Shown one piece after another: positions 33,506 to 42,928 of a stretch of DNA of 45,494 bases. The position numbers and the translations under genes were made by a program. Location of the stretch: positions 1 to 45,494 of the forward strand of contig CALINO010000030.1 of the NCBI GenBank assembly GCA_938045295.1. Reading direction: 5' to 3'. The notes beneath the pieces were generated by a model, which saw only the letters and a list, made by a program, of their open reading frames with translations, was not told the origin of the DNA and did not search any database. Position 1 is the stretch's first letter. Every line of letters starts with the position of its first letter. Source of the stretch: an uncultured Arenicella sp. (GTDB lineage Bacteria; Pseudomonadota; Gammaproteobacteria; Arenicellales; Arenicellaceae).

Positions 33506-34766
33506 GCTTTAAAACTCGGTATGCAAAAAACGCCATGCTCACCAAAAACAATGAACGAACAATGTGAATGGCTTTGTTTAAATTCAGGTGTTCATTGGCA
33601 ATGTGCTGGTTAAACCACGTAGGGAAGTGCCCTAAGCCAATAAAATCGGTATTCAATGGTGCGGCTAAAAATAAGGTGAAGACACCGGCATCGGTTTTTA
33701 ATAACCATAAGACCACCCATAGGCCAGTGAACACGATCATTGGAAATACCATGCGTCGGCCGAATTGAACCGCTAATACCGGAAATATGACCAGCCAAGA
33801 GGAGTAATGAACGCTGTGTGAATTGAACGCAAAGAACACAAACAATGCGCAAGCTGATGTTAATACAAAGCGTTCAGCGTGCGTTGCGTTCGAATTTTCC
33901 CACTCCCAAAAAGCAAGCGCGGCCAAGCAGACAATGATGGGGTAAAACCAATAATAGCCCAGTGAAAAAAGCTTATTGAGAATTTCCATATCATGGCTGG
34001 CATTGGGGTCAACAAACAGCAGTGGTGCTTGGCCATTTATGGCGCTTAAGAGCCAGTTTGGTAATGCATAGATCAAGGCAATGAGAATTAAGCAGCCGAC
34101 TAACGTCACGCCGTTTTTCAGCCAATGGTCTTTAAAATCGATCAGTGCAATCAAAAAGTAAGGCAAAAATAACAGGTTTATTTCACGGCAATGCAGTGCA
34201 AGAGCAAAGCACAGGCTGGCCAGCATAAATTTATGGTGTTTTAACTGCAGTGCGGTTAGGGCTAAGAAAAACAAACCAAAGACTTCAAAGCGCCCGAAAA
34301 TATACGTGGCAAACAGAGTGACCGGGTTAAACAGCCACAACAAGAGTGCAATGCGCTTGTGTACCGGATTATCGACAAACTTCCATATCACCACGGCGGT
34401 GGCAATATCAAAAATCAGGTACGGTAATTTAAAGAAGAATAAATGCCTGAAAATATTCGGGTCATTTAGGAAAAAGCCATAGTCGGTTAAATTCGACGTG
34501 GATTGCGTTGGGTCGTCTAAATGAAACAAGCCATCGCTGACATTGATGAATAAGGTCGAGAATGCAGCGCCCGCCATTTCAAGCCAAAAGGTGACAAAGC
34601 GGTAGCTGTTTTCTAAGAACAAACCGTTCTCAAGTACGTAAAACACCCGGCGGTATTCCGAGTATAAGTCTACGTGCGAAAAGAAGGGCATTAGCAGTAG
34701 GCGCAACAATACGGCTATACCAATAAAAGCATATAAATATTCTTTATTATTCAGTCTGTTAAGCAA
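33498..34766 (-). CDS. Polytopic membrane protein, GT-C glycosyltransferase-like
   Basis: A 422-residue protein with about 10 hydrophobic helices. The first periplasmic loop holds HVDLYSEYRRVFYVLENG, resembling the acidic first-loop motif of GT-C enzymes that use lipid-linked sugars, and IFGRFEVFGLFFLALTAL resembles mannosyltransferase-like families. The start is a TTG at 34766 because no ATG precedes residue 26. It overlaps the next gene by 8 bases and follows the dioxygenase-like gene after 38 bases. The sugar and acceptor are unknown. Confidence 0.65.
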   Translation of the reverse strand: MLNRLNNKEYLYAFIGIAVLLRLLLMPFFSHVDLYSEYRRVFYVLENGLFLENSYRFVTFWLEMAGAAFSTLFINVSDGLFHLDDPTQSTSNLTDYGFFLNDPNIFRHLFFFKLPYLIFDIATAVVIWKFVDNPVHKRIALLLWLFNPVTLFATYIFGRFEVFGLFFLALTALQLKHHKFMLASLCFALALHCREINLLFLPYFLIALIDFKDHWLKNGVTLVGCLILIALIYALPNWLLSAINGQAPLLFVDPNASHDMEILNKLFSLGYYWFYPIIVCLAALAFWEWENSNATHAERFVLTSACALFVFFAFNSHSVHYSSWLVIFPVLAVQFGRRMVFPMIVFTGLWVVLWLLKTDAGVFTLFLAAPLNTDFIGLGHFPTWFNQHIANEHLNLNKAIHIVRSLFLVSMAFFAYRVLKRD

Positions 34767-34804
34767 ACTTTATTATCTTCTTTGTGTTTGATTTTAGCGT
34801 TTTT

Positions 34805-35656
34805 TTAACCGAAAGTGCGTTGAAACCACGACTTAGGTTTGAATTCATAGCCCACTGGTTGTGCGGGGCGTGCCATATAACAACCTTGCTCGCACACCTT
34901 AGGGGCATGAGCGTCTGGGAAATCTTCGGTGGTAAAGTAATGGGTCACCAATGATTTGCGAGTTTTTGATTTGTCGTTAATCGGGCTGCCACCGTGAAAT
35001 AACTGAGAGTGCCAGATTAGCACGTCGCCTTTGTTGGCCAGTAACGTTGTTGGCGTTAATGCTAACTTATCTATTTCGCTGTAAATGTAGTCACGAAAAG
35101 AAGGCATTTCATCATTCACAATAATAGTTGAGCCGCTGGAGAATTTATACGGGGCAATTTTATGGCTGCCTGGGTAATAGCTCAGTGGGCCGTTATCTGG
35201 TGTGGCATTTTCTAACGCAATCCACGACGCCACCATTTTATTCGGCGTGGGTGATGGCATGTAAAACGTGTCAAAGTGATAGTCTTGTTGTGAACCAAAC
35301 TCAAAGTTAAGGCTGTTGCACACCATTGGCGAGCCTTCTAATAACTCACGCAAAATTGGAGCTAAGCGGGCGCCAATCACCATTTCACGAATTTCTTCTC
35401 GGCTTAAGTAAAGATCATTTAACTTATACGGTGATTGCCGAGCATTGGCTGGCGCATCGGCAAAGTAAACTCGGCGCTCTTCGTCGGTTTCCACAAAAAT
35501 ATCAATCACATACTGTGCATCAAGCTTTTTACGGTCTTTCCAAAGTCGGTCAATCAATGCATTGATGTGATCTATCTCAGAGTGGCTGTAGAAACCTTCT
35601 AGTAATAGATAACCGTCTTTTTCCCAAGCTTGTTTTTGTTCGTTATTCAATGCCAT
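34805..35656 (-). CDS. Phytanoyl-CoA dioxygenase (PhyH) family protein
   Basis: A 283-residue Fe(II)/2-oxoglutarate-dependent oxygenase. Iron ligands are visible as YHFDTFY (H-x-D) and LFHGG (distal His), with an Arg in KTRKSLVTHYF positioned for 2-oxoglutarate. EKDGYLLLEGFYSHSEI at the start and YYPGSHKIAPY are typical. In glycan clusters such enzymes can modify sugars or lipids. It is 50 bases after the giant glycosyltransferase gene, in the same direction. Confidence 0.85.
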   Translation of the reverse strand: MALNNEQKQAWEKDGYLLLEGFYSHSEIDHINALIDRLWKDRKKLDAQYVIDIFVETDEERRVYFADAPANARQSPYKLNDLYLSREEIREMVIGARLAPILRELLEGSPMVCNSLNFEFGSQQDYHFDTFYMPSPTPNKMVASWIALENATPDNGPLSYYPGSHKIAPYKFSSGSTIIVNDEMPSFRDYIYSEIDKLALTPTTLLANKGDVLIWHSQLFHGGSPINDKSKTRKSLVTHYFTTEDFPDAHAPKVCEQGCYMARPAQPVGYEFKPKSWFQRTFG

Positions 35657-35706
35657 GTCGTTGCGTTAGTTACGTAATTTGCAATGTCTTGTTTTTGCGG
35701 GTTGGT

Positions 35707-38700
35707 TTAATCTTTGAACTTCAAAGAGAAACGTTCATTTTTTAAACTCAAATTTGGATTGTAATACGGGTCGCCTTTGGCAAGAAAGTCTTTCCATGTG
35801 GTTAAAAAGTGCGATTGTTCTTTTAATAAACGCTGCATTTTTTCGTCGGTGTCTTCATAACCACGGCTGATGGATTCATGGTGCGTGGCCTTGGCGTGCG
35901 GTGTAAACAGGTTGTAGTAGCCTTTGTCTAATAACTTCAGGCACAAATCTATGTCGTTATAAGCAACCGCAAGGTTGTCGGCATCCAGCCCGCCCACTTC
36001 ATCAAATTTAGCTCGCGCCATCATCATCATGGCGCCGGTTACCGCACTGACGTTATACACCATGTGCAAACGCCCATGGTAGCCAATGTGGTTGTCTGGG
36101 AAAAACTTATGCGGGTGGCCAGCCGCGCCAACCATGCCTGCGACCACGCCAGCGTGTTGAATGCGGCCATTAGGATAGAGCAACTTGCAGCCCACGGCGC
36201 CAATGTTGTCGCGCTGAGCGTGCTCCAACATGCGTTCAATCCAGTCTGGTGTGATGATCTCAATGTCGTTATTCAGCAACACCACGTACTCACCTTTACT
36301 TTCAGACACGCCATAATTGCAAATGTCTGAGAAGTTAAACGGCACATTATGCTCAACAAACTTAACTCGGCTGTCTTGCTCGGCAAAGGCGGCCATGCGC
36401 TCATGCGTTAATGGCTCTTCGCTGTTATTGCTGACGCCAATAATTTCAAAGTTTTGATAGCTGCTGCGATTGAGTATTGAGTTCAGGCACGAGTCCAACA
36501 GTTCAGGCTTATCTTTGAATGGAATAATAATACTGACTAAGGGTTCGCCTTTGATCTCGCGGAACACGCGGTAGGTGCCTTTTAGGCTGCCAAACTCAAC
36601 GCGCACATTGTCTTCGTGCTTGCGGCGCAAGTCTTCAACCGCTTTACGGCCAGCTTCCCATGCGTACGATTTTGAATCGTAAACCACCGCCGTAGAGCCC
36701 GGAATTTTACGCCAGTGGTACAAAATTTTAGGAATATGCACGATCTTTTCGGCCGCATCGGCGGCTCGCAAGATCACATCATGGTCTTGTGAACCGTCTA
36801 AGCCTTCACGAAAACCACCAAAGCCATCAATGATCGACTTTTTAATCACTGTGAAGTGGCAAATGTAGTTATTGGTGTCCAGCAGGTCGGGCGAGTAATC
36901 TGGCTTAAAATAAGGCTCAAGGCGGTTGCCTTGCATGTCCATTTTGTCTTCGTCGCTGTAGATAAGGCCGGCTTCAGGCGTTTGATTAATGACTTTTGCA
37001 TTTTCATACAATGCATCAATACTGATTTCGTCATCATGGTCGAGCAGGGCAATGTAATCGCCAGTCGCCATGCTTAACGCGTCGTTAGTAGTGACCGAAA
37101 TGCCCTGATTTACGTCATTTAATTGAATGCTAATGCGCTCATCTTGCAGTGCTTCATGTTCCAAAATTCGCTTTAAATAGGTTTTGGGCGACGAGTCATC
37201 CACCAAACATAACTGCCAATGAGGGTAAATTTGCTTACGCACCGAATCAATCATCGGCAGCAAATACTCGGGGTCGGTATTGTAAATAGGCACCAAAATA
37301 GAAAACACCGGTTTGTGCTTCATGCTTTCAATGTCGGCTTTAGCGGCGTCAATCTCAGCGTCAGACAACGTGTTTTCCAACACCCAAAGATCATAGTCTT
37401 CGGTGTTCTGGCCAATCAGCTCGCCAGTGGGTAATGGGTCGGCTGGCGGTGCTGGTGGCGCTACAGGCGGGGCTGGCACGGCATCCACCATTGGTTTGCC
37501 AGTGAGTTTGTTCAACCAGCGGCGGGCGACTCGTTTTGCGCGCGTGGAAGGGCGCATCAACAAGTAACCGTGTAACTCGTCGTTACGCACATGTTGAGCG
37601 TGCAAACGGGCTTCAAGGTGGTTTATTTGCGCTTGTTTGGTTTTACGCTCATGCTTAAAACGCTGCTCTTCTTCTTTGAGCATTTCGGTTAAGTCTTTGC
37701 GATGCCCGAGTAAGTCATCAATACGTTGAGCCTGGTATTCAATGTCGGCTTGGTATTGATTGAGCTTGTGCGATTGCGCCACTAAGTCGGCATTCATTGA
37801 CGAAACGGCATCGCTGAACACACTTAATGTTTGGCTGTAATGTTCGCCCCAAACCCAAGCCAACTTGATAGACAGCGTGCTAGCTTGATCAATGCCTTTG
37901 ACTGCACTGCAATCGAACAACCAATACGGGTCATCATTGGTGGCTAATAAAACATCACCGTTAGCTTGTATGCCTTGTGAGCTGGTAGCGTCAGTGATGT
38001 TGGCTGACCATAAAACCGTGCCATCGGCGGACTCAATCTGCAGTGCTTGCGCTTGCAGCGCACCGCATTCAGACATGGGGTCAATTCTAAGAATAGGGTG
38101 GCTTGATTGGTAAGGGGCAAGTGCCACTTGCACGTTTTGCCATTCTTGCGATCGCTGCCAGTCTTGTAGGTTGGCTTGATCTAAACGAACCTCTTGTTCG
38201 TTGTTGCTCCACGCTGCCTGTAGTTTCAGCGGCGCTTCAAGGGCAATGTCCGAGGCTGAGCTTAAGGGCTGCAATACCGATAAAGAAATCGAATTGGCAC
38301 GAAAGTCATTATCAATCTCGGCTTGTATTTGCTCTTCAAGTTCAATGTACGGTTCTAAATCGGCCAAGCTGTGGGCACTTGGTAAAAAGCGAATGATGAA
38401 GGTGGCAATTGAATACAGATTGTTGTCTTTGGCGAAAGCTTTTAATACCGGCTTGTTTTCAAACGCGAACCAAAAGAGGGCTCTGAATAAGACAAAGTCG
38501 CCGCTGATTTTTTGATTGATTTGCCACTCAGTATCAATTGGTTGGTAGTCACCTGAGCGGCCATTAACGATTAAATTAAACGGCAGTAAATCATACGCCA
38601 GTGTTGATAAGTCGTTATTTTTGCCAAACGCTATTAGCCAAGTTTGGTATTGCTCCACCAATGCTTCAAACGCTTTGTGGTCGTTGTCGAGCAAGGCGTT

Positions 38701-39885
38701 AAGCCATTGGCCAACCAGCAAGGCCCCTTTTTGGAAGGCTTGCGGTGCCAGATTTTGAGATACTAAGCTGAGTGATGGCGCTGGCTCATTGCCTGAAGAG
38801 GGCGCTTCACTGGGGTGAATCAGTCGTTTTTCGACCTCAGGCGCGGCTCGGCGCCGTTGAGTGATTGTGCGCCAAACCGGCTGTCGGCCTAAGCCCGGGA
38901 AATGACTGAAGTCATTACCGTATAGTTGATTGATGGCATCGTTGGACGACCCTGCCAGCACCACAAAGCGCGAGGCCAAATCCACCAAGTTTTGCTTGTC
39001 ATTCACCAAGCGTTGGTACAGCAAATATTCACAAATGAGCGGGTTGTCAATTGAACCTAATCGGTAAAAATGATTGAGCGCATCCACGCACGAGGTTAAA
39101 TAGTTTTCTGAAAAAAGGTTGCGGCAATCGTTGCCGGCAGAAAACGTGGCGTGAAATTCTGTGCTGGAAAACCCTTGAGCCAACAGCGTGTTTCTAAAAT
39201 CGCGGCGGGTTACTTGGTTTATCACCTCATGCGCCGCGGTGCTTTGATATAAATCTTGGTAGGCCAGTGGCGCATTACCTTGATTGGTGATGCGTGATAA
39301 CCGCTGGCTGTTGGGCGCACTGATCGCCAGCACACCGCGCGGTGTAAGTGCCGCGCGTAATTTGCCAAGCAGTGCATACAATTCATCGTGCGCTAAATTC
39401 AGCGCTTCGAGTTGGCCAATAATAATTAAATCGTAAACGCCTTCGCTAAAGTTCAGCTTACTTAAGGTTTCTGAAATGTGTTTGACGTTGTGCTTGTTCG
39501 CACAGCGAAGCGTTGATAAACGAGCCAGATCAGGGTCTATTTTTACAGACTCTACAGTGCCGACATTATCCGCTAGGTAATGAGCAACGCCGCCAAAGTC
39601 TTCAGACAAGTCCAGCACATGGTTAACCCCGCTCAGGTTAAGCGTTTGCAAATACGAAAATGGCAGGCTAGAAAGGGCGGCTTTCAGTTCATCGGTATTG
39701 CTTAATTGCTCGATGTCTAAAGAAAATAAAGATTTATCGTTCGCTTGCGTGAACGCGTCTGACACCGCTATTTGTATGTAGTTCGACAATGTAGAGTCAC
39801 GAAATATTTCGCCGGTATCTCGGTGTATGCCGTTTTTAAGCCCAAGCTGAGGGTTTGCTTCGAGTAATGGAAAGTTTGTAAACAT
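35707..39885 (-). CDS. Multidomain protein: methyltransferase, coiled coil, two GT2 glycosyltransferase domains
   Basis: A 1392-residue protein. Residues about 88-215 form a class I SAM methyltransferase domain (VLDLSEDFGGVAHYLADN, VYDLIIIGQLEAL, LTPRGVLAISAPN). A middle region of unknown fold follows (about 290-690), then a coiled coil (about 695-765), a Pro/Ala linker, GT2 domain 1 (about 856-1065; ILVPIYNTDPEYLLPMIDSV, LLDHDDEIS) and GT2 domain 2 (about 1112-1335; SIIIPFKDKPELLDSC, VLLNNDIEII, VTGAMMMMAR). The order resembles WsaE-type polymerising/capping glycosyltransferases. It is probably cytoplasmic or membrane-associated, making a surface polysaccharide. First gene of the leftward cluster. 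Confidence 0.88.
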   Translation of the reverse strand: MFTNFPLLEANPQLGLKNGIHRDTGEIFRDSTLSNYIQIAVSDAFTQANDKSLFSLDIEQLSNTDELKAALSSLPFSYLQTLNLSGVNHVLDLSEDFGGVAHYLADNVGTVESVKIDPDLARLSTLRCANKHNVKHISETLSKLNFSEGVYDLIIIGQLEALNLAHDELYALLGKLRAALTPRGVLAISAPNSQRLSRITNQGNAPLAYQDLYQSTAAHEVINQVTRRDFRNTLLAQGFSSTEFHATFSAGNDCRNLFSENYLTSCVDALNHFYRLGSIDNPLICEYLLYQRLVNDKQNLVDLASRFVVLAGSSNDAINQLYGNDFSHFPGLGRQPVWRTITQRRRAAPEVEKRLIHPSEAPSSGNEPAPSLSLVSQNLAPQAFQKGALLVGQWLNALLDNDHKAFEALVEQYQTWLIAFGKNNDLSTLAYDLLPFNLIVNGRSGDYQPIDTEWQINQKISGDFVLFRALFWFAFENKPVLKAFAKDNNLYSIATFIIRFLPSAHSLADLEPYIELEEQIQAEIDNDFRANSISLSVLQPLSSASDIALEAPLKLQAAWSNNEQEVRLDQANLQDWQRSQEWQNVQVALAPYQSSHPILRIDPMSECGALQAQALQIESADGTVLWSANITDATSSQGIQANGDVLLATNDDPYWLFDCSAVKGIDQASTLSIKLAWVWGEHYSQTLSVFSDAVSSMNADLVAQSHKLNQYQADIEYQAQRIDDLLGHRKDLTEMLKEEEQRFKHERKTKQAQINHLEARLHAQHVRNDELHGYLLMRPSTRAKRVARRWLNKLTGKPMVDAVPAPPVAPPAPPADPLPTGELIGQNTEDYDLWVLENTLSDAEIDAAKADIESMKHKPVFSILVPIYNTDPEYLLPMIDSVRKQIYPHWQLCLVDDSSPKTYLKRILEHEALQDERISIQLNDVNQGISVTTNDALSMATGDYIALLDHDDEISIDALYENAKVINQTPEAGLIYSDEDKMDMQGNRLEPYFKPDYSPDLLDTNNYICHFTVIKKSIIDGFGGFREGLDGSQDHDVILRAADAAEKIVHIPKILYHWRKIPGSTAVVYDSKSYAWEAGRKAVEDLRRKHEDNVRVEFGSLKGTYRVFREIKGEPLVSIIIPFKDKPELLDSCLNSILNRSSYQNFEIIGVSNNSEEPLTHERMAAFAEQDSRVKFVEHNVPFNFSDICNYGVSESKGEYVVLLNNDIEIITPDWIERMLEHAQRDNIGAVGCKLLYPNGRIQHAGVVAGMVGAAGHPHKFFPDNHIGYHGRLHMVYNVSAVTGAMMMMARAKFDEVGGLDADNLAVAYNDIDLCLKLLDKGYYNLFTPHAKATHHESISRGYEDTDEKMQRLLKEQSHFLTTWKDFLAKGDPYYNPNLSLKNERFSLKFKD

Positions 39886-40054
39886 AGTAATCAGCGTCGA
39901 CGGTTAGTATTGGTCGCGAGATGAGCTTGGTACTCAGTATTTATTATTGTTTAATAACGCGAAATATAACATGCCTAAGCCTTTAATAGGGCGCGGGTTC
40001 GGCTTATCAGCTTTGCGCGGCACCTGTTGTTATAAACGTCGATATTACAAAAGC

Positions 40055-40084
40055 AAAAGCCCCAATAATCCGATCAGGGCTTTT
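40055..40084 (-). terminator. Terminator after bamE
   Basis: AAAAGCCC pairs with GGGCTTTT around a 14-base loop; in the leftward direction a T-rich stretch follows. It lies about 33 bases after the bamE stop. Confidence 0.65.
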
Positions 40085-40116
40085 CGTGATTCTTAGTTTG
40101 AAATTAAGCTCAGTGG

Positions 40117-40593
40117 CTATTTTTTCTTTTTCTTGACCGCGTTTCTTGGTTTGATAATGCCCAACCGGTTCAGCAATCCTTTTTCTCGTTGTGTTGGTTT
40201 GGTAATAACCGTGCCACCATGTTGCTTGTCTTCGGTGCTTTCTTCAAGGCTGCTCAATGTGTCTAAGGTAACGTCACCTTTGAGCTCAACCAGTTTGTCG
40301 CCGTCAAAAATGGCGGTAATTACTCGTTGCTCGGTGTCTTTACGTTGTTGATTGCGGCGTGAATAAAAGTAATCCCAGCGTTGTGTGTTAAACGGGTCAA
40401 TCACCATGGGCGTGCCCAAAATAAACAACACTTCCTGTTTGCTCATGCCGTAATTAAGTTCACGCAAATCACTGTTATTAATGATGTTGCCTTGTTGAAT
40501 GTCGGGCTGATACGGCTTGATACAAGCGCCCAGTAACAATGCGCTGATAAAGATAACGGTACTTAATTTAAATGCGTTAAGGCTGATTTTCAT
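40117..40593 (-). CDS. bamE: Outer-membrane assembly lipoprotein BamE
   Basis: A 158-residue lipoprotein: signal peptide with lipobox LLGAC (lipidated C24), then KPYQPDIQQGN and LRELNYGMSKQEVLFILGTP, RWDYFYSRR typical of the SmpA/OmlA fold. BamE belongs to the BAM complex that inserts outer-membrane proteins. The C-terminus has an extra basic tail ending in KKKKK. In many relatives fur is the divergent neighbour, but here a GNAT gene lies upstream on the same strand. Confidence 0.93.
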   Translation of the reverse strand: MKISLNAFKLSTVIFISALLLGACIKPYQPDIQQGNIINNSDLRELNYGMSKQEVLFILGTPMVIDPFNTQRWDYFYSRRNQQRKDTEQRVITAIFDGDKLVELKGDVTLDTLSSLEESTEDKQHGGTVITKPTQREKGLLNRLGIIKPRNAVKKKKK

Positions 40594-40658
40594 TTCTTTG
40601 TTCTGATTTTTATTCTGTGCTTTTTATGCTGCATTGGGAGGTTGTGTAAAATTTGACC

Positions 40659-41153
40659 TTACAGTTTTTTGAGCACAGCGATTTCATCGCAATTATTAAA
40701 CTTATAGCAGTTTACACAAATGCCCCAAATTTTTTCAGGAAATATGTCTTTATCTACTGTTTCAAAGCCCATTTTATGGAAAAAACCGGGCACGTAAGTT
40801 AAGGCCATTACGCGTTTAACTTCACGCTGCTCGGCCAGGGCTAAAAGCTCCGCCACAATTTTACGCCCCAAGCCAGCGCCTTTAATGGTTTCATTAACCA
40901 TTAAACTGCGTATTTCAGCCAGTTCTGGGGTGAAATTTTCTAAAGAACCGCAAGCAATAATGGCCGAATCTCGTGCAATCACCCGAAAGTGGCTCAGTTG
41001 TTTGATGATATCGCTTTTCGTTCTGGGTAACAGGTTTCCCATCGCAGCGTAATGGTTCAGTAATGCTTGAATGCCCGGCACATCATCTTCGGTTGCGGTG
41101 CGCACCACATCTGTATTGCTTACGCCTGTGGCGTTGTCGTGATTTTGAGTCAT
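40659..41153 (-). CDS. Short N-acetylglutamate synthase-like GNAT acetyltransferase
   Basis: A 164-residue GNAT protein resembling the stand-alone acetyltransferase (short NAGS) versions of ArgA: LLPRTKSDIIKQLSHFRVI, ELAEIRSLMV, GAGLGRKIVAELLALA, ALTYVPGFFHKMGF, FPEKIWGICVNCYKFNNCDE. The C-terminal Cys cluster is part of this subfamily. It may make N-acetylglutamate for arginine synthesis. The start is 3 bases after the recN stop, so it is in an operon with recN. Confidence 0.75.
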   Translation of the reverse strand: MTQNHDNATGVSNTDVVRTATEDDVPGIQALLNHYAAMGNLLPRTKSDIIKQLSHFRVIARDSAIIACGSLENFTPELAEIRSLMVNETIKGAGLGRKIVAELLALAEQREVKRVMALTYVPGFFHKMGFETVDKDIFPEKIWGICVNCYKFNNCDEIAVLKKL

Positions 41154-41156
41154 GAT

Positions 41157-42857
41157 TTACAGTGCCGCCGCCGATTGCAGCATTTCTTGGGCGTGCGCAC
41201 GGGTGCGGTCGGTGATTTCGCTGCCACCGAGCATGCGCGCTATTTCGTTGGTTCTCATGTCGTTGTCTAACGGGGTTAGCGTTGAGAACGTGCCTGAGCC
41301 GTGGCTGATTTTATCCACCAATAAGTGTTGATGGCCTTGAGAGGCCACCTGCGGTTGGTGCGTAATGCACAGCACTTGAGCGTTTTTACCCAGGTTTCTT
41401 AAGCGTGTGCCCACAATCTCAGCCACTTTGCCGCCCACGCCAACATCCACTTCGTCAAACACCAAGGTAGGGGTTTCTGACTGTTTACTGGTAATCACTT
41501 GAATCGCCAAGCTGATGCGAGACAGTTCGCCGCCCGATGCCGTTTTGCTTAACGGCTTCAGTGGCATGCCTTGGTTGGTGCTTACTAAAAACTCAATGTG
41601 GTCAATGCCGTGCTCAGAAATGGGTTTTTCAGTGTGATCACCGGTGTGCGATTCAACGGCAATAGACAGTTTTCCGCCCATCATGCCTAAATCTTGCATT
41701 TGCAGAGTGATTTCTTCCGATAACTGCTTGGCTATGGTTTGCCGAGTGCTTGAAATGGCGCTGGCCACCTCGGTGTATTGCTTTAGTAGCGCATCAAGCT
41801 CAGCTTGCAGCTTTTCAGGCTGTGCGTGCTGATTTTCTAAGCGCTCATAGTCGTCTAACAGCTCTTGATGTTTTGCCGCCAGTTCATTTTCAGCGCAACG
41901 GTGCTTGCGAGCTAAATTTATTAAGGTGTCGCGGCGTTGTTCTACTTCTCTTAGCCGTTCAGGGTTTTGTTCTATACGGGCAAGCGAGCTGCTTAAAACG
42001 TCTTTCGCATCTTCTATTTGAGCTAACGCGCTGTTTAACAGCTCATCCGCCGGTTCAAGGCTTTGATCAAAGGGCACCAGCGCTGAAATATGGTTAATTA
42101 CCCGCCCAAGTTCTAGGCTGACATTACTACTTTCATTGTCAAACAAGTTGTCGCAAGCTTCGTTAATGCCATCTTGCAATGACTGAGAATGGCTCAACTT
42201 TAAGTGTTCTTGCTCTAACTCCTCAAACTCACCATCCACAATGCTGGCCTCATTGAGCTCATTGAGTTGGAACGACATAAGTTCCATGCGGTCTAAGTTA
42301 TCGGTGTTGGTTTGCGATATTTGCGCAAGCTCACGCTTAATGCGGTTAATTTGGGCGGCCAAAGACGCCATGTTTTTTAATGATTCTTCATGACCCGCAA
42401 ACTGATCAATGATGTGGCGCTGATGCGCTGCTCGAAGCAATGATTGATGTTCATGCTGGCCGTGCAGATCAACCAACATAAGCCCTAATTCTTTTAAACT
42501 GGCAAGCGTGGTGGGTTGGTCGTTAATGTAGCACTTGGTGGGCTTATTGTTGCGAACAACGCGCCTAATCAAGCAATAATCCACTTCATCTTTGTTGTTT
42601 AAGTCTTTGTATTCAAGCCAAGTTTTTACATTTTTTTGTTGGGAAATTGAAAATAGGGCGGTGATCTCACATTGTTCTTCGCCGTAGCGAATCATGTCGG
42701 TTTCAGCTCGCGAACCCAATAACAAATTTAATGCGCCCAGCACAATGGATTTGCCCGCGCCGGTCTCACCGGTGACCACGGTTAGGCCGTCATCAATTTC
42801 CAGTTCCAACTGTTTGATGATGGCAAAATTTCGGATGCTTAGTTCTTGTAACGCCAT
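41157..42857 (-). CDS. recN: DNA repair protein RecN
   Basis: A 566-residue SMC-like ATPase for double-strand break repair. Walker A is GETGAGKS (30-37), the signature motif is TASGGELSR and Walker B is LVFDEVDVGVGG (about 463-474), separated by coiled-coil arms. Length matches. The start ATG has no ribosome binding site but a TATAAT lies 8 bases upstream. No LexA box of the E. coli type is visible. Followed by the short NAGS-like gene. Confidence 0.96.
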   Translation of the reverse strand: MALQELSIRNFAIIKQLELEIDDGLTVVTGETGAGKSIVLGALNLLLGSRAETDMIRYGEEQCEITALFSISQQKNVKTWLEYKDLNNKDEVDYCLIRRVVRNNKPTKCYINDQPTTLASLKELGLMLVDLHGQHEHQSLLRAAHQRHIIDQFAGHEESLKNMASLAAQINRIKRELAQISQTNTDNLDRMELMSFQLNELNEASIVDGEFEELEQEHLKLSHSQSLQDGINEACDNLFDNESSNVSLELGRVINHISALVPFDQSLEPADELLNSALAQIEDAKDVLSSSLARIEQNPERLREVEQRRDTLINLARKHRCAENELAAKHQELLDDYERLENQHAQPEKLQAELDALLKQYTEVASAISSTRQTIAKQLSEEITLQMQDLGMMGGKLSIAVESHTGDHTEKPISEHGIDHIEFLVSTNQGMPLKPLSKTASGGELSRISLAIQVITSKQSETPTLVFDEVDVGVGGKVAEIVGTRLRNLGKNAQVLCITHQPQVASQGHQHLLVDKISHGSGTFSTLTPLDNDMRTNEIARMLGGSEITDRTRAHAQEMLQSAAAL

Positions 42858-42865
42858 AATCTAAA

Positions 42866-42894
42866 ATTATAACAAGGCCTGCGTAATAACCGAA
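42866..42894 (-). promoter_or_regulatory. Predicted recN promoter, nearly leaderless
   Basis: On the minus strand TATAAT (42871-42866) lies 8 bases before the ATG; a weak TTCGGT (42894-42889) is 17 bases further upstream. The predicted transcript would start one or two bases before the ATG. Confidence 0.4.
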
Positions 42895-42928
42895 TGTTTC
42901 TTTTGAAAATGATGCTAATGAGCCACGG

